Positions 33,501 to 41,865 of a stretch of 64,000 nucleotides of DNA are shown here, one piece after another. The stretch spans positions 1 to 64,000 of the forward strand of contig NZ_JAILKR010000129.1 of assembly GCF_024693525.1 (NCBI RefSeq), read 5' to 3'. Each line of letters opens with the position of its first letter. Position 1 is the first letter of the stretch. This stretch comes from Selenomonas sp. (GTDB taxonomy: Bacteria; Bacillota_C; Negativicutes; Selenomonadales; Selenomonadaceae). The notes beneath the pieces are model-generated. The model was not told the origin of the DNA, searched no databases, and worked only from the letters and a program-made list of their open reading frames with translations. The position numbers and the translations under genes are program-made.

Positions 33501-34867
33501 AGAAGATGGCCGGGGACAAGACGTATCAGGCAAGTGCCAAGGGAATCATTCCCTCACGGGCGATTTTTGCCGATAAGAATGAACAGCTTGATGACATCGA
33601 GCAGATTCAGCTTACGGTATCCCTCGACCAGGCGGATTTGTCGCTTTTGCCGACGGTTTCCAAGCAGGTTGATTGGGCAGTGGGCGCTACCACTGGTAAT
33701 CTCAAAGTCCATGGAACCTTGTCCCATCCTCTGCTTGATGGTACCGTCGGGCTTACCAACGGTGCGGTGAAATGGAAGGCACTGGAAAAGCCGATAACGG
33801 ATATGAATGCGAAAATCACCTTCGCCGGCAGCAAAGTGACAGTCCAGGATTTTTCTGGTAAAATGGGCGAAGGCACTTACTCTCTTACGGGATTCCTGCT
33901 GCTTGACGGCGTTGCTCCCGATAAATACGATTTCACCTTGAAGGCTGACAAGTTGGATGTACAGAGTGATTTTTTCCGTGGCCCCCTTACTGGTGAAATC
34001 CATGTTTTCGATACGGATTTTTACGGGCGTCATATGCCAAAAATTTCGGGAACGGTGGATTTCCAGCATTGCATGATATCTGTGCCGACAATTCCCGAGG
34101 GGGAAAGCAATCTTCCCGATGCGGTTATGGATATTCAGGTCAATGTGGGGGACAAGGTTCATTTCTATAGTTCCTATCTTTACGACCTGTATCTGGGGGG
34201 ACAGTTCCATATGGGGGGCATTGTCAGCCATCCGAAGATGTCTGGCAGCCTGCAGGTAAAACGCGGTGGCACGATAAACTATCTCAAGACGGAGTTTAAG
34301 ATTCGTGAGGGCCTGGCAACCTTTGATCAGGTGGCTTCCTTCCTGCCGAGTATTGACTTCTTTGCCGATACTCGCTTGACCCAGGCTAAGGTATTCCTTT
34401 CGGCCAAGGGGCCGCTGGATAAAATGGAAATTAAACTGACGTCCAGTCCGGAGATGAGCCAGACGCAGATTATCCAGCTTTTGACTTTGCGGGATGCCTA
34501 TAAGAATGGTCAAAAGAACATGAATGCCGGCGATATGCTTTCGGTAGGCATCCAGATGAGCTTCCTGTCGGAAGTGGAAGACATCCTGCGGGATTTCTTA
34601 TTCCTGGATCAGTTTACGATTTCTCGTGGCAGTGGTTCGATTTATGACCGTCATGATCTAGAAAATGAAACAAACAAATACGATTTTAATGTTCAGATGG
34701 GAAAATATATCTCAGACCGGGTTATGGTGAAGTATACCCGCAGCCTTGGCGGCCAGAATGTCAATCGCTATGGTCTACAGTATGACTTTAACGACAAATT
34801 GGGATTGACCTTTGACCGGGAAGGCAGCGGCTATATCGTTGGCCTTGAGGCGAGAATGTCCTTCTGA
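30524..34867 (+). CDS. tamB: TamB-like translocation/assembly and lipid-transport protein
   Basis: A 1447-aa AsmA-like protein. It has an N-terminal membrane anchor (about 6-27), a very long run of beta-strand repeats that fold into a hydrophobic groove, and a C-terminal TamB (DUF490) domain from about 1130, with SPEMSQTQIIQLLTLRDAY and an end in GYIVGLEARMSF. TamB-type bridges carry phospholipids from the inner to the outer membrane and partner with Omp85 proteins. In diderm Firmicutes tamB sits with mlaEFD, as here, and BamA is encoded nearby. GAGGGGA precedes ATG 30524. Confidence 0.94.
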   Translation: MKRKTLGILAAGLGLVLLVLAGLWYYMQTSAFMETAGRTAASTASEMLGVRIDVGSIEVKSLRTLEVHDVAVYDKQAEIIARAEKAQVTYRLLSALSAPAEAVKEIEISNVEAVVAQREDGSWNFEDLISKTPGGQKFHGLVRVENGRVIGRMQGKELTLEKVCGSLDMADYPVMKAEISGENQGTLVEASGTFDDDRQIVNAKINHMDLANYLELVPAGVIPQDISVIGGKVEAAQIHAFRDGSKLSFTGDADFTDGAVHIMETDVTGIKGHAAFTDAEALVSVEADAVGQHAKAHGKIRFDTGNPYLDLTASSESFDPSLVLKNLPYQGAAAFDVKVRGTIKDPSIEGQVKVAEGSAMDIPFQNLSAKVRYQDQNVFVKDLRVQVFGGQAEGEAAIAADNLSYTAHVKALGVDMGALSEKLPQAAVVTGKVTADLGISGVGTSMDKLQAYGSAKLENGSYGELPVENINTSFYLAGENLQLDFLSVNLPNHSRLAAEGTITGLTTSPKLDLAYYGAHFDLSLLQMVEPQADVTGLSDFKGTVQGDLANPQVVVKFSGLKGTLFKQPFDSLKLTASGSLDGVHIDDFLMEKNGKEVWRVAGSVGFAGERKIDLQIDTMGARMEDIAALVAPDQPITGNVDNIIKFTGTLDNPKGVGYIHFYRGSYRGILLSGMDGDYFLEDGVVRLQDFHAYSPMVDMILNGTIDQNRKLSMKVEAKDIDLKRIEHKLPYEVSGHGTFKGYIKGNVERPEFYGILDAPDIVLNDQEIKNLHGMVKYRNGSVDVDQFGFEQNGGTYDAVASVNTETKAITGDIVVQNADINAITALLNQKNDLVQGRLDCSATLAGTVDNPQVSVYGSMSKGTVGGYDVHDVDLDLQLADQVVTVKEIAGKQGSKGLFTLTGTVGIAAEQPIQGKLSASDLEMGMFAKAVGIQADVIGTADIEATFGGVLTNPSADVTVSGHNGGVQGSTFDTLDGSFHLKNGLITVDDFLVKKMAGDKTYQASAKGIIPSRAIFADKNEQLDDIEQIQLTVSLDQADLSLLPTVSKQVDWAVGATTGNLKVHGTLSHPLLDGTVGLTNGAVKWKALEKPITDMNAKITFAGSKVTVQDFSGKMGEGTYSLTGFLLLDGVAPDKYDFTLKADKLDVQSDFFRGPLTGEIHVFDTDFYGRHMPKISGTVDFQHCMISVPTIPEGESNLPDAVMDIQVNVGDKVHFYSSYLYDLYLGGQFHMGGIVSHPKMSGSLQVKRGGTINYLKTEFKIREGLATFDQVASFLPSIDFFADTRLTQAKVFLSAKGPLDKMEIKLTSSPEMSQTQIIQLLTLRDAYKNGQKNMNAGDMLSVGIQMSFLSEVEDILRDFLFLDQFTISRGSGSIYDRHDLENETNKYDFNVQMGKYISDRVMVKYTRSLGGQNVNRYGLQYDFNDKLGLTFDREGSGYIVGLEARMSF

Positions 34868-34902
34868 GCATCATCCGAATAATGGTAAAGGAGGTGAGCA
34901 GG

Positions 34903-35535
34903 ATGCAGTTTGAGCAGTACATCGCAGAGTTGAGCCGGGTACGGCTGTTGGAGCCAGCACAGGAACAAGTGCTGTGGCGTAAGTTTAAAGAAGAAGGCGA
35001 TGAGGATGCCAGGCGCCTGCTCATAGAGTCCTATCAGCCCTTGGTTTTTAAACAGGCTTTGCCGTATCGTCAGCTGCAATCGGTTATGGATATGGTGCAG
35101 GAAGGCACGGTGGGACTCATTGAGGCCGTGGAACATTACGAGCCAGAACGCGGGGTGGTCTTCAGTCTGTTTGCCGTTCACCGCATTCGCGGACGCATGT
35201 TGAATTTCCTGCAGAAGGAGGGCGCCTCGGATGTGGCGTGTATGGATGCACTGCCGGCTGACGGCGGGGATTCCCTTAAGGATAATCTGGCAGATATGAG
35301 CCCATCGGTGATGGAGCAGGCGGAAAGCCACGAGCTGGCGAGCCGTCTCCATCAGGCCATGGATCGGCTGCCGGCGAAGGAAAAAGCAGTCCTGGAGGGA
35401 TTGTACATGCAAAGCGAGGCAGCTGGCGATATGGCGGAGGGGCTGCAAGTCAGCATATCCCATGTCTATCGGTTGCAGAAAAACGGCATTCGCCGTGTGC
35501 GGGGAATGCTGTCGCGGTTTATGCATAATTGGTGA
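34903..35535 (+). CDS. RNA polymerase sigma-70 family factor
   Basis: A 210-aa sigma factor with region 2 (about 30-95; MDMVQEGTVGLIEAVEHYEP, then FSLFAVHRIRGRML) and region 4 (about 150-205; DRLPAKEKAVLEGLYMQSEA, HVYRLQKNGIRRVRG). Region 1.1 is absent and region 3 short, resembling SigF/FliA-sized alternative factors more than ECF. It starts at ATG 34903 after AAAGGAGG, which itself overlaps a spurious upstream ATG. Its place between tamB and bamA suggests it controls envelope genes. The next gene, a single-span membrane protein, is a candidate regulator. Confidence 0.9.
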   Translation: MQFEQYIAELSRVRLLEPAQEQVLWRKFKEEGDEDARRLLIESYQPLVFKQALPYRQLQSVMDMVQEGTVGLIEAVEHYEPERGVVFSLFAVHRIRGRMLNFLQKEGASDVACMDALPADGGDSLKDNLADMSPSVMEQAESHELASRLHQAMDRLPAKEKAVLEGLYMQSEAAGDMAEGLQVSISHVYRLQKNGIRRVRGMLSRFMHNW

Positions 35536-35579
35536 ATTCTGGTGGAAATCAGTAGAAAACCGATAAAAAATGCTAATAA

Positions 35580-35607
35580 TTGGCAATAAACGCGGCTGTT
35601 TTATGAT
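35580..35607 (+). promoter_or_regulatory. Putative promoter for the 35699 gene and bamA
   Basis: TTGGCA, 16 bp, TATGAT in the 163-bp gap after the sigma gene. Confidence 0.5.
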
Positions 35608-35698
35608 AATCGTGTAAAATAGCAGGTCAAATATCGAACCTCGTGCTGGATTATAGTTCTAGAGATTTAAGAGGATTGGAATCACAGGAGGGGGTTCT

Positions 35699-36253
35699 AT
35701 GTCGGATCGGCGCAGAGCACAAAAAAATCATATACGTGCAGCCCGTGATTGGCTGGGACAGGCAGAGCATTCGCTGGATAAAGAAAACGACGTCCGGGGC
35801 GATTTGAACTTGATGCTGGCCAAAGCAGAGCTGGCTCAGGTGAAGGACAGCCCCCGCAGTGAGAAGCTAAAGCGCTGGGCAGGACGTTTGCTGCCGGCTC
35901 TGGTGGCAGTTATCTTGGTGGTAGTTGGTATGGCGGCACTTCCCCAGGGGAAAAAAGTGCCGTTAGCACCACAACAGGATGCTTCGCTGCCAACGGAATC
36001 CATGGCTGAAAAAGACCATTCGGCGGAGGTAAAGCCCGCTGAGCAGGAGCGCAATGCCGATTCGGCAGCACCGGAGCCGTCGCTAGTCAAGGCGGAGGCG
36101 CCAAGGATGCTTCCGGCAGAAGCTGCCCCGGAACAGCCTCGGGCTTTGCCCCGGAACGAACAGCCTGCACCAGCTGTCAACAAATCCGGACAGGTACCGG
36201 ATGCAGAAACACAGAAACTCATGCAGTCAGCAGGCAAAGCCCTGCGGCAGTAG
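35699..36253 (+). CDS. Uncharacterised bitopic membrane protein next to the sigma factor
   Basis: A 184-aa protein. A basic, helical cytoplasmic part (1-60; HIRAARDWLGQAEHSLDKEN), one membrane span (about 62-81; LLPALVAVILVVVGMAAL) and an extracytoplasmic Pro/Ala/Glu-rich tail. It directly follows a sigma factor, and its topology is that of many anti-sigma factors. However, the zinc anti-sigma motif (HxxxCxxC) is absent, so that role is only a hypothesis. GGAGGGG precedes ATG 35699; bamA begins 36 bp after its stop. Confidence 0.75.
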   Translation: MSDRRRAQKNHIRAARDWLGQAEHSLDKENDVRGDLNLMLAKAELAQVKDSPRSEKLKRWAGRLLPALVAVILVVVGMAALPQGKKVPLAPQQDASLPTESMAEKDHSAEVKPAEQERNADSAAPEPSLVKAEAPRMLPAEAAPEQPRALPRNEQPAPAVNKSGQVPDAETQKLMQSAGKALRQ

Positions 36254-36289
36254 TGATGATAGATATTTACACCTAGGAGGTTTTGATCC

Positions 36290-38203
36290 TTGAACAAAAA
36301 GAATGAAAGATTCCTTGCTTATGCGGTAGCACTGGCTGCCAGTTTTTCGGTATTCCCAGGGGCCGCTTGTGCAGCCACCGATGTGACGGCTCCAGCTGCT
36401 AATGCAGAAGCTTCGGCACAGCCTGCCACTGAGAATGCGGCACCGGCTCAGACGAAGGCTGAGGCAGCCAAAGAACAGGCAAAGGATGCAGCTGTTGATG
36501 CGCGTACTCAGGAGTGGGGCAAAGTTCGTCCCCAGGAAAAGGAAATCGCCGAACACATGAAGTCCTTTGAAGGCCAGACCATTGTCGACACGGCTTTTGA
36601 GGGGACGACAAAGTCAACAGAAGCCACGGCTAAAGCTGCGATTACCATGCATACAGGGGATATGTTCACGGTTAAGGGCTTAAACAAGGATCGCGATGCG
36701 ATTTACAACACCGGTTATTTCTATGACCTCTACCCGACCTTTGAAAAGGTTCCGGAAGGTGTAGTTATTACCTATCATGTGCTGGAAAATCCGGTCCTGT
36801 CCAGCGTCAAGATTGTCGGCAATACGGTGGAGTCCGATGAGGTCCTTTACGGCTTGATTACGGTGAAGCAGGGCGACCTTTTGAACAGCCGCACGCTGCA
36901 GCAGAACGTCCAGGCGATTCAGGACCAGTACCGCAAAGACGGCTATATCTTGGCCAAGATCACGGATATGAATATTGACCGCAACGGCAATCTCGTTTTG
37001 AAAATCAACGAGGGAATGCTGGAGAGCTACAAGATAAAAGGCAATACCAAGACGAAGGAGCGCGTCATTCTGCGCGAGATGCGCCAGAAGCCGGGTGAGC
37101 CCTTCAACTCGAAGCAGGCACGCCGCAGTCTTCAGCGCGTTTACAACCTCGGTTTCTTCGAAGATGTAAATATCAAGATGAATCCGGGTGTAGAGCCCAA
37201 TGCCGTCGAAGTAGAGCTGGATGTCAAAGAGAAACGCACGGGTTCCTTCGGCATCGGTGCTGGTTACAGCAGTGAAGACGGTGTCATCGGCATGATTAGC
37301 GTTGGCGACACGAACTTCCGTGGTACGGGTGACGCGGTCAGCTTGACCTTTGAAAAGAGCGGTGACGATTCCGATGCCCATGGGTATTCCTTCTCCTATC
37401 GCAAGCCCTGGCTCGATGATAAGGAAACGGCGGGGACCTTCCGCATTTACAACCGTACTTATGAATACGATGATTACGATACGGATGGACATCATAAAGA
37501 ATCTTACATGCGGAAATATTCCGGTGGCGAGATTACCCTGAGCCGTCCGGTAAGCGAATACTCTACGAACTACATTACGCTGCGCAACCGCAAGGATCAG
37601 TATGTACGTCATACGGAGAATGGTAATGCCGGTAATCGCCAGGGCACTCAGTGGGTGAAGGACAACTTTGGTACGACCCGCAGCGTTACCCTGGAGCATG
37701 TAACGGATACTCGTGACAATATCTACAATCCGACAACGGGCGGACGTATCAGCATCTCTGGTGAGGTGGCTGGCCTGGGGGCAGATTTTGACTTCCAGAA
37801 GATGACCATTGAAGACCAGCGTTATGTAAAGGTGGGCCATGCGCAGGTATTGGCGATGCGTGGACAGTATGGTGCAGGCCGTGGGCATATTTCGGAGTTC
37901 AACTTGTTCAAGGTCGGTGGCCAGAGCAGCTTGCGCGGTTATCGTGAGGACCAGTTCCGCGGCACCCGTATGGCACTGGCGACCCTTGAGTACCGCTTCC
38001 CCATCGTTTCGAAAGTACAGGGCGCTCTGTTCACTGATTGGGGCGGTGCCTGGTACAATGATTGGGTACCGGGGGCGGACGATATCCAGGGCAGCGTAGG
38101 TGTCGGACTCTCCCTGAATACGCCAATCGGACCATTGCGCCTTGATTATGGCCGCGGCAAGAATGGCGGTCGTGTCCACTTCACGGTAGGTGGCACGTTC
38201 TGA
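36290..38203 (+). CDS. bamA: BamA outer-membrane protein assembly factor (Omp85)
   Basis: The 637-aa protein begins at TTG 36290 behind TAGGAGG. A signal peptide (ALAASFSVFPGAACA) and an Ala/Glu-rich spacer lead into POTRA modules. I count three (about 90-165, 166-242, 243-315), fewer than the five of E. coli. A 16-strand barrel follows from about 316, with the lid-lock motif GLGADFDF...FNLFKVGGQSSLRGY and the terminal signature HFTVGGTF. BamA folds beta-barrel proteins into the outer membrane. It overlaps no gene and is followed 28 bp later by an unknown exported protein. Confidence 0.95.
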   Translation: MNKKNERFLAYAVALAASFSVFPGAACAATDVTAPAANAEASAQPATENAAPAQTKAEAAKEQAKDAAVDARTQEWGKVRPQEKEIAEHMKSFEGQTIVDTAFEGTTKSTEATAKAAITMHTGDMFTVKGLNKDRDAIYNTGYFYDLYPTFEKVPEGVVITYHVLENPVLSSVKIVGNTVESDEVLYGLITVKQGDLLNSRTLQQNVQAIQDQYRKDGYILAKITDMNIDRNGNLVLKINEGMLESYKIKGNTKTKERVILREMRQKPGEPFNSKQARRSLQRVYNLGFFEDVNIKMNPGVEPNAVEVELDVKEKRTGSFGIGAGYSSEDGVIGMISVGDTNFRGTGDAVSLTFEKSGDDSDAHGYSFSYRKPWLDDKETAGTFRIYNRTYEYDDYDTDGHHKESYMRKYSGGEITLSRPVSEYSTNYITLRNRKDQYVRHTENGNAGNRQGTQWVKDNFGTTRSVTLEHVTDTRDNIYNPTTGGRISISGEVAGLGADFDFQKMTIEDQRYVKVGHAQVLAMRGQYGAGRGHISEFNLFKVGGQSSLRGYREDQFRGTRMALATLEYRFPIVSKVQGALFTDWGGAWYNDWVPGADDIQGSVGVGLSLNTPIGPLRLDYGRGKNGGRVHFTVGGTF

Positions 38204-38231
38204 TTGCCGAAGAAAGGAAGTGGCTGGCCGC

Positions 38232-39527
38232 ATGAGGATTATCCTGGCATTGCTGGCGGTCTTGGGGTGGCTGGTTGGCAGTCACCCGGCGGCAGCGGCT
38301 CCCGTGCAGCGGGTAGAGAAGGTGACGGCTGTAGTTACCGCCGCTGACAGTATGCCGCCGCTGGTACAGAAACGCATGCAGCAGAGTGTCCAGGCCATAG
38401 CCGGACAGCTTATTGATGGCCAGACCGTAGCGTCGGTTGAGGCTTCATGCCAGCAGAAGGAACAGCTCATTCACGAGGTGTTCGACAAGGTGCTGGTAGG
38501 CTATACTGTCAGCCAGGTAACAATCCATCCGGCTGCTGAGACAAAGGTGGAGGTATTGCTTTTGCCTTGGTCGGATGTCATTACCCGGGTGGATGTCGAT
38601 GTACAGGTGGAGGGAATGCCGCCACGCATGGAGAGCTTGGTCCGCAGAGATTTGGCTGAGGTAGATACGGTTTTCCGGGATGCACTGACGGGGCTTCCTA
38701 CAGCGGCGACGGATTGGACCAATGGTGTGCTAAAGCATCATCTGAACGATTATTTAGCGAGCCATCTGCCAGAGTTCCGTGGTGATTTTGAGATTGACCC
38801 GGAAAGTGAAGCTAAGGTAAAACTGGTGGTTTATCCGAAATTGCCCGTGGTACGGACGGTGGATTTATCCATGCGCTCGGATACGGTGCCTAATGTGACG
38901 CTTTTGGCTCGCCGCGAGGTGATGCAGGATAAAGTAGATGATCTGGTCGGGGTTCCGGTGGAGTTCATCAAACGGCATCAGCGGGAGCTTTCCCAGCAGT
39001 TTGCCCAGGAACTTGACCAATTATCAGATTTTCGTTCCTACCATATGAAAACGACGGTCAGCATGGATGTGGCCGAACGGCTCCACGTCATGAGCCGCTC
39101 GGATACGAGCCGGTACCGGCTCCGACTGACTGGTTGGCTGGATATCGGGCGCAAAGATAAAAATGGTCATGAGGATGATGAGAGCCTGTTGTTCCGGTTC
39201 CATGCCGGAACGATGTTGTCCCAGCAGGACGAGTTGTTTTTCCTGGTGGACCTCATGCCTCAGGATATGGACTGGGGCTGGGCTGCAGGATATGACCGCC
39301 GCCTGAGTTCTAGGACTCATGCGCAGCTTCGCTATGATTTGCACGAGCGGCGCTTCGTCATAGCAGCCTCGCAGCAGCTGGCTCCTCGCTGGCTGCTACG
39401 GTATGAGTACCGCTTCTTTGACAAAAATGGGGAGGCCGCCCTGTGCTACAAAATGCATGATTTCCTCGGCTTGGAATATCTTGTCGACCGCCATCAGAAC
39501 TGGTTCCGGTTAATCGGCAATTTCTGA
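38232..39527 (+). CDS. Uncharacterised exported protein with POTRA-like repeats and a barrel-like end
   Basis: A 431-aa protein with a signal peptide (RIILALLAVLGWLVGSHPAAAA). Two units resemble each other: ITRVDVDVQVEGMPPRMESL (about 115) and VRTVDLSMRSDTVPNVTLLA (about 215), each followed by two helices, the beta-alpha-alpha-beta layout of POTRA domains. The last 140 residues alternate aromatic and polar strands (AQLRYDLHERRFVIAASQQL) and end in Phe (RLIGNF), as outer-membrane barrels do. ATG 38232 lies 28 bp after bamA, behind AAAGGAAG. I do not know the family; a BamA-linked accessory of the outer membrane is the best inference. Confidence 0.8.
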   Translation: MRIILALLAVLGWLVGSHPAAAAPVQRVEKVTAVVTAADSMPPLVQKRMQQSVQAIAGQLIDGQTVASVEASCQQKEQLIHEVFDKVLVGYTVSQVTIHPAAETKVEVLLLPWSDVITRVDVDVQVEGMPPRMESLVRRDLAEVDTVFRDALTGLPTAATDWTNGVLKHHLNDYLASHLPEFRGDFEIDPESEAKVKLVVYPKLPVVRTVDLSMRSDTVPNVTLLARREVMQDKVDDLVGVPVEFIKRHQRELSQQFAQELDQLSDFRSYHMKTTVSMDVAERLHVMSRSDTSRYRLRLTGWLDIGRKDKNGHEDDESLLFRFHAGTMLSQQDELFFLVDLMPQDMDWGWAAGYDRRLSSRTHAQLRYDLHERRFVIAASQQLAPRWLLRYEYRFFDKNGEAALCYKMHDFLGLEYLVDRHQNWFRLIGNF

Positions 39528-39558
39528 TTGGGGGGCCAGGGGAATTGAAGGAATATGC

Positions 39559-39587
39559 TTGAATAAGGAATAAGAGTTTGTTATAAT
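39559..39587 (+). promoter_or_regulatory. Promoter of the ompH-lpxD operon
   Basis: TTGAAT, 17 bp, TATAAT, about 85 bp upstream of the first OmpH-family gene. Confidence 0.75.
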
Positions 39588-39672
39588 GAAATTCGTGTAT
39601 GGCGGTTTAAAACTATGCCATAGCGGAAAATTTAACGCTACCAAGCCCCGCAAGGGAAAAGGAGAATTTGAA

Positions 39673-40137
39673 ATGGTTAAATTACAGAAGAAACAGGTAA
39701 AGATCATCAGCGTTCTTATCGCTATCGTTTTTGTCGGTTCCGTGGTTGCTCTGGCTCTTACGCAGTCTGGTACGGGGATTGCAAACGCTGCCAGCTCGAA
39801 TGTTGGTGTTGTTGACTATAATCAGGTAATGAGCCAGAATCCGAAGGCACAGGATGCTGAGAAGGAATTCAATACGGCTTACGAAGAGGCTCAGAAAGAG
39901 TTCGCTTCCAAGACGGCTAACATGAACGATCAGGAGAAGCAGGACTATGCTATGCAGACGCAGCAGCGCCTCATGCAGAAACGCCAGGAGCTCACCGAGC
40001 CGCTGCAGAAGAGCGTTGAGGAGTCTGTAAAGAAGGTTGCTGAGCAGAAGGGCCTGTCCGTTGTATTGGAAAAAGGCGCTGTAGTTTATGGCGGCCAGGA
40101 TATCACGCAGGATGTCATCAAACAGATTAGCAAATAA
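39673..40137 (+). CDS. OmpH/Skp-family periplasmic protein, copy 1
   Basis: A 154-aa protein with an N-terminal membrane segment or uncleaved signal (about 9-32, VKIISVLIAIVFVGSVVALAL), the Skp start VGVVDYNQVMSQNPKAQ and a long coiled coil rich in Gln/Glu/Lys, ending in a short beta segment (DITQDVIKQISK). Skp-type trimers hold unfolded outer-membrane proteins in the periplasm. ATG 39673 follows AAAGGAG; the frame upstream (from 39586) has no site and overlaps the promoter. It is the first of three tandem relatives. Confidence 0.88.
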   Translation: MVKLQKKQVKIISVLIAIVFVGSVVALALTQSGTGIANAASSNVGVVDYNQVMSQNPKAQDAEKEFNTAYEEAQKEFASKTANMNDQEKQDYAMQTQQRLMQKRQELTEPLQKSVEESVKKVAEQKGLSVVLEKGAVVYGGQDITQDVIKQISK

Positions 40138-40188
40138 TCCAGGACGCCGGTAAGAGGACGTTCCGATAAGGGTATATGGACCTGGAAA

Positions 40189-40221
40189 TACCGAGCCACT
40201 TGTTGCGCTCGGTAATTCTTT
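40189..40221 (+). terminator. Hairpin between the first two OmpH-family genes
   Basis: TACCGAGC / GCTCGGTA, an 8-bp perfect stem, then ATTCTTTT. It may be a partial terminator that raises the first gene's mRNA over the rest of the operon. Confidence 0.65.
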
Positions 40222-40239
40222 TAAAGAGGTGAGACAAAG

Positions 40240-41373
40240 ATGGGAGAGGAGAAACCCGCGGAAAAGACCGTGCGTTTGTCCAAACGGCGGCGTAATATCA
40301 TCGCAGGTGTCATAGTCACTGCTTGCCTGGTGGCCGCAGGGGCGGGGCTCTTTCGTTCCTTTGTCGCGCATACTGTTGCGGATAATGAGCAGGCGGCTGC
40401 TCGGGCCGATACCGGCCTTATTGATTGGCAGCAGGTGATTGAGGCCCATCCGGATTATGATAGGCTGAAAGCACTTCGCGAAGAGTGCCGGGTATTGGAA
40501 CTGGAATCGAAAGATTTGGCGGAGCTTTTTACGGTTAACGCGCCGGATTTGGATAAAAAGACCTTTGACGATTCGGTTTGGGCTAAGAATGCCCAAGATG
40601 TAATCGGCAAGCGGGCGGAAATCGAACGGAAGAGCAAGCGCCTCACAGAAGAATACCGCACGGCGACGGATGCCGAATATCAAGCCCGTCGCAATGCGAT
40701 CAACGAGGAATATCTCAATGCACTGCTGAATATCAACATCAAGCTGGACAACCAGGCGGCTATGCACAATCCGTTGGACAGCCAGCAGCAGCGAGAAGCT
40801 GAGCGGGCTGAATGGGAGGCGCAGCGCCAGCAGCTTCGCCGCGAGCGCGGCCTGCGGCAGGTGGAACTATATCAGGAATATCAGCAACAAATCAGTGACC
40901 ACGTAAAGCAGGAACTGGCACCGGAGCTGGAAGCTTGGCGCCAGGAGCTGCCGCAAAAGCAGAATGCCCAAAAGGCTGATGCCGCTGCCCAAAAGTCTGA
41001 GGCGGAAAAGCGAAATGCAGAAGCAATGCAGAAGCAGATGGAAAAGGTCCAGATGGTCCAACAGCGTTTGGAAAAACGCAAGGAATTAGCGGATAAACGG
41101 GCAAAGCTGCAAGCACTCGAAAGCCATATCTTGAACGATGTGGCGGGCAAAGCCGCAAAGATTGCTATCCTGCACCACTTTACCTTAATCCTTGCCAACC
41201 GGCCGCAATTGCTTTCGAATTTTGGCCCGCATCAAGAGATGTTTGAACGGGTAACCCGTTCGACTGGTATGGTGGTAGGCGTCAACACCGTCGATGTGAC
41301 GGATGAATTGATACAGGAAATCAGTACGCTTCCTCCTCAGGCGGTTGAAGGTACTGAAGATAATAAGAGTTGA
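40240..41373 (+). CDS. Large OmpH-like coiled-coil protein, copy 2
   Basis: A 377-aa protein with a membrane anchor (about 18-40, NIIAGVIVTACLVAAGAGLF), the OmpH-like start TGLIDWQQVIEAHPDYDRLK, then about 230 residues of charged helix. The sequence ends with NTVDVTDELIQEISTL, matching the C-termini of the flanking OmpH proteins (DVTDEVISKLQ). It looks like an expanded Skp relative roughly twice the normal length, anchored in the inner membrane. GAGGTGA precedes ATG 40240. The function is presumably periplasmic chaperoning or spacing; the exact role is unknown. Confidence 0.8.
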   Translation: MGEEKPAEKTVRLSKRRRNIIAGVIVTACLVAAGAGLFRSFVAHTVADNEQAAARADTGLIDWQQVIEAHPDYDRLKALREECRVLELESKDLAELFTVNAPDLDKKTFDDSVWAKNAQDVIGKRAEIERKSKRLTEEYRTATDAEYQARRNAINEEYLNALLNINIKLDNQAAMHNPLDSQQQREAERAEWEAQRQQLRRERGLRQVELYQEYQQQISDHVKQELAPELEAWRQELPQKQNAQKADAAAQKSEAEKRNAEAMQKQMEKVQMVQQRLEKRKELADKRAKLQALESHILNDVAGKAAKIAILHHFTLILANRPQLLSNFGPHQEMFERVTRSTGMVVGVNTVDVTDELIQEISTLPPQAVEGTEDNKS

Positions 41374-41394
41374 AAGAAAGAAGCGAATAACGAC

Positions 41395-41844
41395 ATGAAA
41401 TTACGCAAAAAATCTACGGCCCTGCTGGCAGCAGCATTCGCATCGATGATGCTCATGAGTGGTTGTGGCCAGGCTAAGATTGGTTATATTGATGGCGAGC
41501 GTGTTTCTAAGGAAGCACCGCAGATTTCGGCCTTGGTTGAAGAAGGAAATCAGAAGCTGAATGAAGCCAGAGAGCAGTCCCAGGCTGAGATCCAGCAGAA
41601 GATGAAGGAAAATCCGAATATGAGCCAGGAGGATGCGCAGAAAATCCAGATGGATGCTCAGCGCAAACTTCAGGGAATCAATCAGTCGTATTCCCTCCAG
41701 CTTCGCCAGAAGATTGATGTTGCCCTTGGGGCAGTATCCAAGGAAAAGAAATTGGATGCTGTGGTCAACAACTCTCAGGAACAGCCCATTGCCATCACAG
41801 GGGCTGTCGATGTGACGGACGAAGTCATTTCGAAGCTTCAGTAA
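41395..41844 (+). CDS. OmpH/Skp-family lipoprotein, copy 3
   Basis: A 149-aa protein whose signal sequence ends in a lipobox (LMSGC, Cys at about 23), so it is a lipoprotein rather than a soluble chaperone. The mature part begins AKIGYIDGERVSKEAPQISA, followed by a Gln-rich coiled coil and the closing DVTDEVISKLQ. A lipid-anchored Skp relative would work next to a membrane face. It lies 21 bp after the previous gene and 21 bp before lpxD, so all are co-transcribed. Confidence 0.88.
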   Translation: MKLRKKSTALLAAAFASMMLMSGCGQAKIGYIDGERVSKEAPQISALVEEGNQKLNEAREQSQAEIQQKMKENPNMSQEDAQKIQMDAQRKLQGINQSYSLQLRQKIDVALGAVSKEKKLDAVVNNSQEQPIAITGAVDVTDEVISKLQ

Positions 41845-41865
41845 GGAAAAGGATGGAGAGGAAAC

